Positions 37,501-46,993 of a stretch of DNA of 64,000 nucleotides are shown piece after piece. Source of the DNA: Larkinella arboricola (lineage in GTDB: Bacteria; Bacteroidota; Bacteroidia; Cytophagales; Spirosomataceae); NCBI RefSeq assembly GCF_003259745.1, contig NZ_QLMC01000008.1, positions 186,001-250,000 of the forward strand, written 5' to 3'. The notes beneath the pieces were generated by a model, which was not told where the DNA came from, did no database searches, and saw only the letters and a list, made by a program, of their open reading frames with translations. The number at the start of each line of letters is the position of its first letter. Position 1 is the first letter of the stretch. Position numbers and translations under genes: made by a program.

Positions 37501-38640
37501 ATGTTTAGCGAATTGTTAGAACAGTATCGGTGGCCGGAAATCAAGCAGGCCATTGAAACGAAAACCCGCCGGGATGTGGAGGTAGCACTGGCCCGAACCG
37601 ACCGGACGATGGCTGATTTTCAGGCGCTGATTTCCCCGGCAGCGGCTCCTTATCTGGAAGAAATGGCCCGGCAAAGCCACCATCTGACCCAGCAACGGTT
37701 TGGTAAAACCATGCAGTTGTATGCTCCGCTGTATTTGTCCAACGAGTGTCAGAACATCTGTACGTACTGCGCCTTTAGCGTCGATAACAAAATCCGGCGA
37801 CGGACACTGAACGACGAAGAGATTCTGCGCGAAGCCGACGCGCTGAAAGCGATGGGGTATCAGCACGTCCTGCTGGTGACGGGGGAGGCCAACCAAACCG
37901 TCGGGGTGCCGTATCTGAAAAATGCCATTCGCCTGTTGCGCAGCCGGTTTGCCCATATTTCGATGGAGGTGCAGCCGCTCGAGCAGGCTGCCTACGAGGA
38001 ACTGATACCGGAAGGGCTGCACACGGTGCTGGTGTATCAGGAAACCTACGACCGTGACAGTTATAAAATCCACCATCCCAAAGGCAAAAAAGCCAGTTAT
38101 CAATACCGGGTGGAAACCCCCGACCGACTGGGCCGTGCGGGCATCCATAAGATGGGTCTGGGAACCTTACTGGGCCTGTCGGACTGGCGCACCGACAGCT
38201 TTTTTACGGCCCTGCACCTGCATTATCTGGAGCGCACCTATTGGCAAACCCGCTACAGCCTGTCGTTTCCGCGTCTGCGGCCTATTGATGTGCTGGGAGC
38301 CGAGGGCGTAACCTCCCGGGACTTCGGTAACTGCCTGACCGACCGCGAACTGGTTCAGTTAATTTGTGCCTACCGGCTGTTCAGTCCGGAGGTTGAACTG
38401 TCGCTGTCGACGCGCGAAAGCCCCACGTTCCGGGATCACATTATTCGACTTGGTATCACCAGCATCAGCGCGGGGTCAAAGACCAATCCGGGTGGTTATG
38501 CCGTTGAACCGCAGTCGCTCGAACAGTTTGAAATTTCCGACGAACGCTCACCGGCTGAAATGGCGGAGGTGATCCGGCGGGCCGGTTACGAACCCGTCTG
38601 GAAAGATTGGGACGCCAGCTTAATGATCGTATATCCATGA
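37501..38640 (+). CDS. thiH: 2-iminoacetate synthase ThiH (tyrosine lyase)
   Basis: This 379-aa radical-SAM enzyme cleaves tyrosine to dehydroglycine and p-cresol for thiazole formation. The cluster motif is C83-x3-C87-x2-C90 (CQNICTYC). The presence of thiH instead of thiO means that glycine oxidase is not used here. It overlaps thiF by 4 bp. Confidence 0.96.
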   Translation: MFSELLEQYRWPEIKQAIETKTRRDVEVALARTDRTMADFQALISPAAAPYLEEMARQSHHLTQQRFGKTMQLYAPLYLSNECQNICTYCAFSVDNKIRRRTLNDEEILREADALKAMGYQHVLLVTGEANQTVGVPYLKNAIRLLRSRFAHISMEVQPLEQAAYEELIPEGLHTVLVYQETYDRDSYKIHHPKGKKASYQYRVETPDRLGRAGIHKMGLGTLLGLSDWRTDSFFTALHLHYLERTYWQTRYSLSFPRLRPIDVLGAEGVTSRDFGNCLTDRELVQLICAYRLFSPEVELSLSTRESPTFRDHIIRLGITSISAGSKTNPGGYAVEPQSLEQFEISDERSPAEMAEVIRRAGYEPVWKDWDASLMIVYP

Positions 38641-39689
38641 CACAGATCGAACAGGAACGTTATAGCCGCCATCTGCTTTTACCCGAAATTGGGCTGGAAG
38701 GACAGCAAAAGTTGAAAAATGCCCGGGTGCTGGTGATCGGCGCGGGCGGATTGGGTTGTCCAGTACTCCAATACCTGACAGCCGCCGGAATTGGCACCAT
38801 TGGGGTAGCCGATGGCGATACCGTCGCCCTGAGCAACCTCCAGCGGCAGATTCTTTTTTCGACCGCCGATGTTGGCAAACCGAAGGCTCATGCGGCTATT
38901 GCCCGGCTACAGGAGCAAAATCCGCTGATCCAGTTTCGGGCTCATCCGGATTTTTTGACCAGCGAAAACGCGCTGGAGTGGATCGCCGGTTATGGTGTGG
39001 TGGTGGATGGTTCGGACAATTTTGCCACCCGGTATCTGGTCAATGATGCCTGCGTGATGCTAAACAAACCGTTGGTGTTTGGGTCTATTTATCGGTTTGA
39101 AGGGCAGGTTAGCGTGTTTAATGTCGGTGACGGCCCCACCTACCGTTGTCTTTATCCCGATCCGAGCGACTTACCGGCCTGCGCCGAAGCCGGAGTTCTG
39201 GGCGTCCTGCCCGGAATTACCGGTTGTTTGATGGCCAATGAGGTAATCAAGTTGATTACGAGTACGGGCGAACTGCTAAGCGGGAAGCTACTGATTTTTA
39301 ACGCGATGCAAATGCAGTTTCAGACCTTCGGGTTGGTGGCTGACCCTGCCAACAAACGGATTACCGGGTTATCAGCCGATCAACCGGTTTGCGCCCCGCC
39401 GGTTCTGGAAATTACGTATGATGAATACGTAGAACGTTTGGAACAGGAAACCGATCTGCTTTTGATTGATGTTCGCGAGCCGGAAGAAGCCGCCCGCCGA
39501 ACGCTGGGTGGCCAGTTGATTCCACTGGCTCAGGTGCTGGCTCAACCGGACCTGATTCCGGCCAATCGAGCCGTCATTATCTATTGTCAGTCGGGAGTAC
39601 GGAGTAAAAAAGCCGTTGAGTTTCTGCAAGCGCAGGGTTTTCAGGAGGTAGCGAGTTTAAAAGGCGGTTTGAGCGCAATCCCCGTTTAA
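38637..39689 (+). CDS. thiF: ThiF/MoeB-type adenylyltransferase with C-terminal rhodanese domain
   Basis: This 350-aa fusion protein starts MTQIEQERYSRHLLLPE at 38637, overlapping thiH by 4 bp. Residues 1-245 are an E1-like adenylyltransferase (VLVIGAGGLGCPVL nucleotide loop, DGSDNFATRYLVNDA, PGITGCLMANE) that adenylates the C-terminus of ThiS. Residues about 260-350 are a rhodanese domain with active-site loop CQSGVRS (C317) that can supply persulfide sulfur, replacing a separate ThiI. The zinc CxxC pairs typical of MoeB/ThiF are not evident. An equivalent role in molybdopterin synthesis is possible, but the context favours thiamine. Confidence 0.92.
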   Translation: MTQIEQERYSRHLLLPEIGLEGQQKLKNARVLVIGAGGLGCPVLQYLTAAGIGTIGVADGDTVALSNLQRQILFSTADVGKPKAHAAIARLQEQNPLIQFRAHPDFLTSENALEWIAGYGVVVDGSDNFATRYLVNDACVMLNKPLVFGSIYRFEGQVSVFNVGDGPTYRCLYPDPSDLPACAEAGVLGVLPGITGCLMANEVIKLITSTGELLSGKLLIFNAMQMQFQTFGLVADPANKRITGLSADQPVCAPPVLEITYDEYVERLEQETDLLLIDVREPEEAARRTLGGQLIPLAQVLAQPDLIPANRAVIIYCQSGVRSKKAVEFLQAQGFQEVASLKGGLSAIPV

Positions 39690-40270
39690 GCGATCTGCTG
39701 AACCAACTCCCGTACGGCTTGAGCCGGGTCCGGGCTTTCCCATAAAGCGCCCAATACGGCCGCTCCGTCGAATCCGGCCTGCTGCACCCGAGCCATGTTG
39801 TCACGTTGGATTCCGCCCAGACCGATCAATCTGGGCAACTTTTCGGATGATCGACGGAGTGCCTGAATCCGATTGGCCTGTTCTTCCAGCGTCAGGGTCG
39901 GGCCATAGCCCGGCTTGCTGATGCTGGGAAAAAGCGGGCTGTAAAATACCGTTTCGACCCGTCCGGCCAGCGCGGGCCAGTGGGCCAGATCATGTATACT
40001 GGTCGAAAAAGCGCGGCTGTCGGGAGATGCCTGCCGCCGGGCCGACTCTTTCCAGTGAAGCCGGAAACCCGTATTCAGCACGGGAAAAGGCAGAATCAGT
40101 TGTGCCTGATACGGCTGTAAAGCCTCTCGGTCTAGCTGCCGCCGTAGCTCCTTCGAATCAGGTTGGCGAATGTACAAATACGATAACCCGGCCTGAAAAA
40201 GCGCCGGAATCAAATTCCACAGGTTATCAGAATGGGCAGAAGGAGTAACGCCAATTACGAGGAATGGCAT
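39686..40270 (-). CDS. TenI/ThiE-like thiamine phosphate synthase family protein
   Basis: This 194-aa TIM-barrel protein is related to ThiE but shorter and more diverged: FQAGLSYLYIRQPDS, VFYSPLFPSISKPGYGP and GLGGIQRDN are recognisable, whereas the ThiE diphosphate-binding residues are incomplete. Members of this type (TenI-like) act as thiazole tautomerases or have lost activity. It converges on thiF and overlaps it by 4 bp, so it has a separate promoter to the right. Note that thiD is not found in the window. Confidence 0.75.
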   Translation of the reverse strand: MPFLVIGVTPSAHSDNLWNLIPALFQAGLSYLYIRQPDSKELRRQLDREALQPYQAQLILPFPVLNTGFRLHWKESARRQASPDSRAFSTSIHDLAHWPALAGRVETVFYSPLFPSISKPGYGPTLTLEEQANRIQALRRSSEKLPRLIGLGGIQRDNMARVQQAGFDGAAVLGALWESPDPAQAVRELVQQIA

Positions 40271-40496
40271 CGTTCAGCAAAAGATGGTTCATTACAAAAA
40301 TAGAGTTCCATTTCCATTAAACCCATGATAGCTACTCTCCTGCAAGGATGCGCTAAATGGGTTCAGGGCTACTGTGTCCGAACGCCAGCCGGTAACCATA
40401 AGCTCCTACCCCGAATTCGCTTACGTAAACGCTGGTTCCAAAATGCCGGTCAAACCGAAGCAAATAGCAATCTGAAAGCAGGAAAGCCGCAAGCTT

Positions 40497-40757
40497 TTAC
40501 AGTTGTTCCGGGCTTAAAATCTGCTGATATTCCAGCTCCAGCGTTCGCATGTGAACCCCGATCGGTCTACCGTCAAACGCTGCCATCGGCAATTCAAAGC
40601 GCTTCCCCTCATCATCCAGCATAAAGATATTATATAGCTGAAAACCGGCTAACATCAGGTCATTTAAGATATCCATATGCTGTTCAAGATGAGGAGAACA
40701 AAAGCTATGGGAATTCATCTCGCCTTCGGAAGATAAAATGGAAAAAAAGAGCCACAT
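40497..40757 (-). CDS. Small paralogous protein, LPxxAFDGxP family (86 aa)
   Basis: This is the third member of the family found at 13059 and 13353: it starts MWLFFSILSSEGE, has LNDLMLAGFQLYNIFMLDDEG, then ELPMAAFDGRPIGVHM and LELEYQQILS. It has no signal peptide and no known motif. It is transcribed from its own unit, far from the other two, so the family is dispersed in the genome. The function is unknown. Confidence 0.68.
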   Translation of the reverse strand: MWLFFSILSSEGEMNSHSFCSPHLEQHMDILNDLMLAGFQLYNIFMLDDEGKRFELPMAAFDGRPIGVHMRTLELEYQQILSPEQL

Positions 40758-40853
40758 CGTTCACTAACCACTAAGTAAATACTGAGGACGTAGGGCAAAA
40801 AAGAAGCCAAATTTATTTTATTCCTGAATAGTAAGTAATCGGTATGTGCCCTT

Positions 40854-40898
40854 AAAACGGAAGAACCCGGCCATTGGTGGCCGGGTTCTTCCGTTTTT
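40854..40898. terminator. Strong bidirectional terminator (20-bp stem)
   Basis: A perfect 20-bp stem joins 40854-40873 (AAAACGGAAGAACCCGGCCA) to 40878-40897 with loop TTGG, flanked by A and T runs on both sides. On the minus strand it directly follows the 33-aa membrane protein gene and separates it from the 86-aa gene. Confidence 0.88.
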
Positions 40899-40928
40899 TG
40901 CCTGAAGGAACGACGTGTACGATACAGA

Positions 40929-41030
40929 TTATGCCAAAGTTGCAAGTATACAGGCAATACCAGTTACGGCCATTAAGACAAGCACGGCCCATAGGGCGTG
41001 TTCATTAACGGTAGAATCACGACGAATCAT
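40929..41030 (-). CDS. 33-aa single-pass membrane protein
   Basis: The ATG at 41030 opens a 33-codon frame, MIRRDSTVNEHALWAV then a 20-residue hydrophobic helix (LVLMAVTGIACILATLA). The positive N-terminus predicts an N-in orientation. A TAAATTTG -7 promoter-like box lies on the minus strand at 41071-41078, about 40 bp upstream, and a 20-bp-stem terminator lies 31 bp downstream, so the ORF sits in a compact transcription unit of its own. It is below usual gene-calling length. It could regulate a membrane complex; the function is unknown. Confidence 0.6.
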   Translation of the reverse strand: MIRRDSTVNEHALWAVLVLMAVTGIACILATLA

Positions 41031-41480
41031 AGAGTAAGAGTTACGGTAAGTTACGGTATTTAACAGACAGCAAATTTACAATTATTTCATCATATATCTA
41101 CCGTACAACATAAAATCAAGCCTTTTAATAGGTATTAATAGAGATAAATCAACAAAGGCGCTGACCTCCCTGCCCTATCTGGTCATTGTTCTGAACCATC
41201 CAGCACACCGCATTGAAAGCCGCTCAAGGCCGACTCGCCGAAAAGATCGGATCAGGCAGGACCAATCTCCCGGGAGAGTATCCGTAAGCCGTTGCGGTGG
41301 TCGGCCCGACAGGTCATTTCGGCCTTTATGGCTAAAAATTGCCCTCAAAATTTATTATACGCGGTCATTTTGACCCCATCCCGGCATCTTAATTGATGCT
41401 TATGTTACTACAGGCGCAGTTTAAACAGACGCTCCTGCCTACCCACCAACTATATTTTGACGCCGATTTTTCGACTGCTG
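41031..41480. other. Intergenic, promoter region of small genes
   Basis: Apart from the -7-like box at 41071-41078 (minus strand), I see nothing recognisable. The first 100 bp are AT-rich; the rest is GC-richer without a supported frame. Confidence 0.45.
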
Positions 41481-41690
41481 ATGCCCAAACCAATCAAACC
41501 ACCCGCTGGTCCTAAAGACTGGACGGGGCCTTTAATTTGGTCAGGCGTATTGCTGGGAACCACCATTAGCCTTGGTTTACTTATCAAGTTACTCGTGCAT
41601 TCCGTCGCTTACGTACTGGCTATTTTCGGCACAATAGGTACAATTGCTCTTTTTTGCCATTCGTATATCAGAAGTAAAAAACAGGAATGA
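41481..41690 (+). CDS. Small two-helix membrane protein (69 aa)
   Basis: I prefer the ATG at 41481 (MPKPIKPPAGPKDWTG) over an upstream TTG. A proline-rich basic head is followed by two adjacent membrane helices (LIWSGVLLGTTISLGLLIKLL and VAYVLAIFGTIGTIALF) and a basic tail, RSKKQE. No family is recognised. It lies next to another small membrane protein gene, 175 bp upstream of it. Confidence 0.55.
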   Translation: MPKPIKPPAGPKDWTGPLIWSGVLLGTTISLGLLIKLLVHSVAYVLAIFGTIGTIALFCHSYIRSKKQE

Positions 41691-41865
41691 TGACCGGACG
41701 CTACGCTGCTCTTCCAACAATTTGTTTACCAAAAGTCCTGGCGCGGTTTTACGACATTCCCCGGAAAATGCCCCGAATGGGGCTTAAAAGCGGAATGTCT
41801 ACAGTCATAGAAGCTTTGCTTGCCTTAACCCAGAAACAGATTTTTAAAGTTTAAAACTCAACGTT

Positions 41866-42090
41866 ATGAAAAAATATATCCTTTTAGTAGGGTCGCTTGC
41901 CGTTGTTTTCGCCGTTGCCACCCTGACCTGCGGTGGTTTTCTCTCTTTCATCTTTGGAATGGTTGCCTTCACGCTTGCGGTATGTGCCGCGGTGCTTTCA
42001 TCCCATGCACAGGTCGATGCCAACAATAACCCAATTCCAAAAGAACCCGTAACCGCCAGACCGTCCCGACTCGCCGGATTTCCGATCTAA
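41866..42090 (+). CDS. Small membrane protein (74 aa), DxNxNPxPK tail
   Basis: Two hydrophobic helices (YILLVGSLAVVFAVATL and FLSFIFGMVAFTLAVCAAVL) precede a polar tail, VDANNNPIPKEPVTARPSR, ending GFPI. The tail has the same layout as that of the element protein at 3792-4025 (YDENENPVPK, ending GKPS), so a small family may exist both on the chromosome and in the island. The function is unknown. Confidence 0.58.
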   Translation: MKKYILLVGSLAVVFAVATLTCGGFLSFIFGMVAFTLAVCAAVLSSHAQVDANNNPIPKEPVTARPSRLAGFPI

Positions 42091-42931
42091 ACAAACGGCT
42101 GCCCAGCCGCAACCGCCACTGAATAAAGGTTAAATCCTGCGCAGGAGCCCAATCTGACCTCAGGTTAGCAAGCTCTTACGTGCCCTGACACAGGAGTTAG
42201 TAAGGCTCCGGGCAGTTGTGCATTTCTTGTGGACAAATCCGTCGTTTTGAGAAATTATCAGGCTATTTTTCTTTTTAAGCCATTTCCTCAACTTATAACG
42301 GAGAAATAGGATTTTTTTTATTTTACCAATCCTGAAACTGGCTAATCTCGACAGGTTCCGGAAAGTCCAGACTTTTATAAGGAAAGCGAAGCCCGCGGCC
42401 TAACGTTTTCATCGGTGGATACCAACCGCCTATATAAGCTATATCAGGTTGATATTCTATGTAGGTCAAGGGGATACAACCTACAGGGCAGAAAAAGTCA
42501 GTTAACTATAATATCAGTTAGTCAATATTACTTGTTATAGCTCAAAAGCATTCCAGGAAACCCGTTATACTCCACTACCCTATAATAGTACATTAGCTTT
42601 ACCTGAAGCCCTCCTGTTTACGTGGCCGAAGAGTTTTGAAACCTTCCGGCGTCTGGCAAAGCATGGCCAATAATGTCTGACAAATAGCCATACCGATTAA
42701 GAGTAGAGCCTGGTGGAGAGGTCGGGCCGGTGGAGCGATCTAACGCTTGATCAGGCTGCGCCCCGTCCGGTTTTATTCCAAATCAGGGTTCCGATAAAGA
42801 GCCACTTCTCTGCTGAATAGCCGTCATGACTCTATAATTTAATGAAAGTATATCACTATCCATAGGATTTGCGTTTGTTAACGATCTGCTTACTAATTTG
42901 AGGTAGGTATACTGCAAACGGTGCCATTTTC
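42091..42931. other. Long intergenic region, no gene seen
   Basis: A 12-bp palindrome, TCCTGCGCAGGA, lies at 42134-42145, and a short CGGCTGCCCAGCCG hairpin just after the preceding gene may act as a weak terminator. No supported coding frame, RNA or insertion sequence was found in the remaining 800 bp. Confidence 0.45.
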
Positions 42932-43882
42932 ATGCGATCGTTTTTACTTCTGGTTCTACTGGCAGGGTATTTAACCGGATTCCCGACTTTCCTGTACGGG
43001 CAATACCGACTGATGGGGAACGCGCAGCCGGGCCAGTCGGACAATTGTTATGTTATCACTACCGACACCTCCATGCAGGCCGGAGCGGTCTGGAATACGC
43101 AGCCAATTGACCTTTCCGAATCCCACACCTGGGAATTTACCGTCAATCTGGGTCATAATCCGGAAGGAGGTGAAGGGCTCGTTTTTGTCTTACAGGCCCA
43201 AAATCTGGATGCCCTCGGTGGCCGTGCGGGTTCGCTGGGTTATACCGGCATCCGTCCTTCCATCGGTATTGAATTTGATACCGATACGGGCAATTTTGAT
43301 AACATCGCCATTAACAAAAATGGCACCATCACTCACGACCTGGCCGGTCCGGTCCCGGCGTTTTCAAACTTTGCGACCTTAAAAGATGGCCGTGATCATT
43401 TTGTCCGGATCGAATGGAACGCTGCGGCAACGACCCTTCGAATCTTTCTCGATTGTGAATTAAAAATGACCAAAACCGTTGATCTGGTTAAAAACATCTT
43501 CGCTGACCGTCCGCAGGTCTGGTGGGGAATGACCGGCTCAACCGGGCCGGAGTCCAACGCAAACACACAACGGGTTTGCTTCCAGGTTCCCTCCTGCTCA
43601 CCGGTTGTTTATATCCCGGACGTTTTCTCTCCGAACGCCGATGGAACGAACGATCATCTGGAGATCAAAACGAAGGATGAATTAACCATTGAACTGACGG
43701 TTTTTAACCGGTGGGGCGAAATCGTTTTTCAGTCTCATTCGCTCGAAAACACCTGGAATGGCACCTACCAGAATGCCGAATGTGCTCCCGGCACCTACAC
43801 CTACAAGCTGACTTACCAGCGTGCGGACCTGACAGATAGCCCGATTTATCAGCAGACTGGCCATGTGTTGCTGGTCCGGTAA
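42932..43882 (+). CDS. L-type-lectin-like secreted protein with T9SS type B (CHU_C) domain
   Basis: This 316-aa exported protein has a signal peptide (about 1-23, ending YGQ), a legume-lectin-like beta-sandwich (about 25-215; HTWEFTVNLGHNPEGGEGLVFVL, GIEFDTDTGNFDNIAINKNG, RIEWNAAATTLRIFLD) and a gliding-motility type B tail (about 225-316; VYIPDVFSPNADGTNDHLEI, VFNRWGEIVFQSH, WNGTYQNAECAPGTYTYKL). The lectin part probably binds Ca2+ and sugars, and the tail directs T9SS export and surface display. It is monocistronic. Confidence 0.88.
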   Translation: MRSFLLLVLLAGYLTGFPTFLYGQYRLMGNAQPGQSDNCYVITTDTSMQAGAVWNTQPIDLSESHTWEFTVNLGHNPEGGEGLVFVLQAQNLDALGGRAGSLGYTGIRPSIGIEFDTDTGNFDNIAINKNGTITHDLAGPVPAFSNFATLKDGRDHFVRIEWNAAATTLRIFLDCELKMTKTVDLVKNIFADRPQVWWGMTGSTGPESNANTQRVCFQVPSCSPVVYIPDVFSPNADGTNDHLEIKTKDELTIELTVFNRWGEIVFQSHSLENTWNGTYQNAECAPGTYTYKLTYQRADLTDSPIYQQTGHVLLVR

Positions 43883-44087
43883 ACTCAAATCCGGCGGTGT
43901 TCCCCGCTTTTTATGAAGCCTCTGATAAACCGTGATGGAAAGAAACATTTAGATAAATCCGGCGAATCCAATTATTTGAATAACCAAACGGATGGGATAC
44001 GGGTTTGCTTTACCAAAGCCCAGGACTGATTTATAGTCTATTCCTGCTTAACTTCGCCGTGGAGCAAGCCTGAAGTAACGCTCGTGT

Positions 44088-46923
44088 ATGAATAATAAGC
44101 CATTTCATTCGTCAGCACCCGCTACTGATGATTTTAGAATACTTGTTGAATCTTTCGCTAAGGCTACCTGGGAAACCGGTCCTGCCGGGGAATATCTGAA
44201 CGATTCTCCGGGTTGGCGGACCTACCTATACCGGACAGAGCCTGGAAGCTTGGAAGAGCCACGGCTGGGTCGAAACCGTTCACCCCGACCAGCGTCAGCA
44301 GATCCTCCTGGAGTGGCAACGGTCCCTCCGGCAACGCATTCCACTTAACATCGAAGCGCGTGTGGGCAGCCCGGATGGGCACTGGCAATGGACTAATGTG
44401 CGGGCTACGCCGGTCTTTACCCCCGCTGGACTGGTGAGCAAGTGGGTGGGTATGGCCATTGACATTTCCGCGCAAAAACAAACCGAACTGGACCTGCACG
44501 AATCAGAAGCTACGTACCGCACCCTGGTCGATACCATGGACGAAGGCTTCTGCATCATTGAAGTCCTTTTTGATTCTGCCGGAAAACCGTACGATTACCG
44601 TTTTCTGGAAATCAACCCGGCCTTCGAGAAACAAACCGGTCTGACAGACGCCGTTGGCAAAACCATACGCCAGTTCATCCCTAATTTTGAAGAACACTGG
44701 TTTGAGCGGTACGGCCAGATTGCCCTGACGGGCGTACCGGCCCGTTTTGAAGATTTTGCCGTGGAGCTTGGACGGTATTATGAAGTATACGCATTCCGGG
44801 TTGGCGAACCCGAACAGCGCCGAGTGGCCGTTCTGTTCAACGATATTCTTGACCGCATTATCGCCCGTCAGAAACAGGAAGAAACCCAGCGTCAGGTCCT
44901 GGCGTTTTTTGAACAGTCGCCGGTTGGCATTGCCATCCTCAGCGGCCCGGAGCTGATCTTCACCATGGTCAATCCTTTCTATCTGGAATTGGTGGGCCGT
45001 ACCTACGACCAGCTAATTGGCGAACCGCTCCTGGACGCCCTTCCGGAATTGCAGGGGCAGGGCTTTGACCAGCTACTCCTCGACGTGATGACCACCGGCC
45101 AGCCGTTCACCAACCGGGAAGTGGCCGTCGATCTGATTCGCAGCCAGCAACTGGAAACCGTTTATGTGGATCTGGCCTTTCAGCCCCAGTACGACATTGA
45201 CCGTACTATTTTAGGCATTATGGTAATTGCTACCGATGTTACCCAGCAGGTAAGAGCCCGCCAGTCGGTCGAAGCCAGCGAAGCCCGGTTGCGTTCGATC
45301 ATTGCCACGGCTCCGGCGGCAATGGGCTTGTTTGTGGGGCGGGATTTAGTGGTCGAACTGCCCAATCAGGCGTTTATTGATATTGTCGGCAAAGGTCCCG
45401 ACATCGTTGGCAAGCCCCTTCGGGCGATCATGCCGGAACTGGAGAACCAGACGCTTCTGCAAATTCTGGACGAAGTTTATACGTCGGGCAAGATGTTCCA
45501 AAGCTTTGGCATACAGGTCAATATTGAACGCAATGGGGTAATGGCCCATAATTACTACAACATTACCTATACCCCCCTGCTCGATGATCAGGGGCAGACC
45601 TATGCCATTCTCGATATTGCCATTGACGTGACCGAATCCATCAGGGCCCGCCAGAAAATAGAAGAAGCCGAGAGTGCCCTCCGGGGTGCCGTTGAACTGG
45701 CCCAGCTCGGCACCTGGGAACTGGACGTTGCGACGCGGCAGGTCACGTATTCGGACCGTATTAAATCGTGGCTGGGAGTCTCCCAGGATGAAATTAAACT
45801 CAACCTCCTTTACAACCCGATTCATGAAGACGATCGCCAGCGCGTTGAAGCCTCCATTCAGGCTGCGTTCGAACCCGGCTCGCCTGGTCTTTACAATGAA
45901 GAATACCGGCTGGTAGAACACCGTACGGGTCATGTTCGAATTATTCACGCGCAGGGCCGGGTTTATTACGATGATCAGGGACGCCCCCTGAAAATGATGG
46001 GGACGGCGCAGGACGTCACCCAGCAGCGGCAACTGCAACTCGCGCTGGAGCAGCAGGTGCAGCAACGCACGGAAGAACTGGCAACGGCAAACGAAGAACT
46101 GGCAGCCGCAAACGAAGAGTTGCAGACGACCAATGAAGACATAGCCTCGATCAATGAACAGCTGCACTCCCTGGTTCACGACCTGAAGCGGTCAAACGAC
46201 AATTTGCAGCAGTTTGCCTACATCGCTTCGCACGATTTACAGGAACCGTTGCGCAAGGTTCAGGCCTTCAGTTCGCTCCTGCAACACCAGTACGGGGAGC
46301 GATTGGGAGCGGATGGCCTCGATTATCTGGAGCGAATGCAAACGGCCGGAGAACGAATGTCGGCGCTCATTCGGGATTTGCTGGCATACTCCCGCGTTTC
46401 AACCCGCCAGCAGACGTATAACGTGATTTCGCTGAGCCATATTCTGGAAAAAGTCCTGCAAACTCTGGAATACCAGATTCAACAGACTCAGGCCCAGTTT
46501 GACATCGAACCGCTGCCGATGCTTAAAGGTGACGCCAGCCAGTTGGGCCAGCTTTTCCAGAACCTACTTTCAAACGCCCTGAAATTCAGCCGGAAAGACG
46601 AGACGGGGGTAATGGTTCCGCCCCGGATTCAGATTCGGGCGACCCGGGTTCCGGCCAGTGCGATTCCAGCCTGGGCCAAACCGATCAGTATGGCTGAGAA
46701 CTTTCACCAAATTTGCGTGATCGATCAGGGAATCGGATTCGACAACAAATACCAGGAGCGTATATTCCAGTTATTCCAACGGCTGCACGGTAAAAGCGAC
46801 TATGCCGGTACGGGCATCGGGCTGGCCATCTGTCAGCGGGTGGCCGAAAACCACGGGGGGACCATTACCGCCGACAGCCAACCGGGTCAGGGGGCAACCT
46901 TCTGCGTTTACCTGCCAGCCTGA
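44088..46923 (+). pseudogene. Multi-PAS sensor histidine kinase, frameshifted in first PAS domain
   Basis: Two adjacent frames form one kinase. The first (44088 onward, MNNKPFHSSAPATDD) covers the start of a PAS domain through DSPGWRTY; then the +1 frame continues it as TGQSLEAWKSHGWVETVHPDQR and on into the long frame, so a one-base shift lies at about 44217-44233. Downstream the protein is intact: three or four more PAS domains, a coiled coil (EELATANEELAAANEEL), HisKA with ASHDLQEPLRK (His codon at 46231) and HATPase_c (NLLSNALKF, DQGIGFD, GTGIGLAICQRV). A GTG at 44362 could start an 853-aa version lacking the first PAS. It is a cytoplasmic, probably light- or redox-responsive kinase. Whether the shift is real, programmed or a sequencing error is open. 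Confidence 0.75.
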
Positions 46924-46993
46924 CCGAGATACGCTACCCTCAAAGGGAACGGGCTTACTTAACGGTCCTGTGTGCCTGCCCTCGAAAACCCGG

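Noticed and set aside
45346-46179. 277-codon open frame antisense to the histidine kinase
   Set aside because: It is opposite well-conserved PAS domains of the kinase; the composition is that of a complementary-strand shadow.
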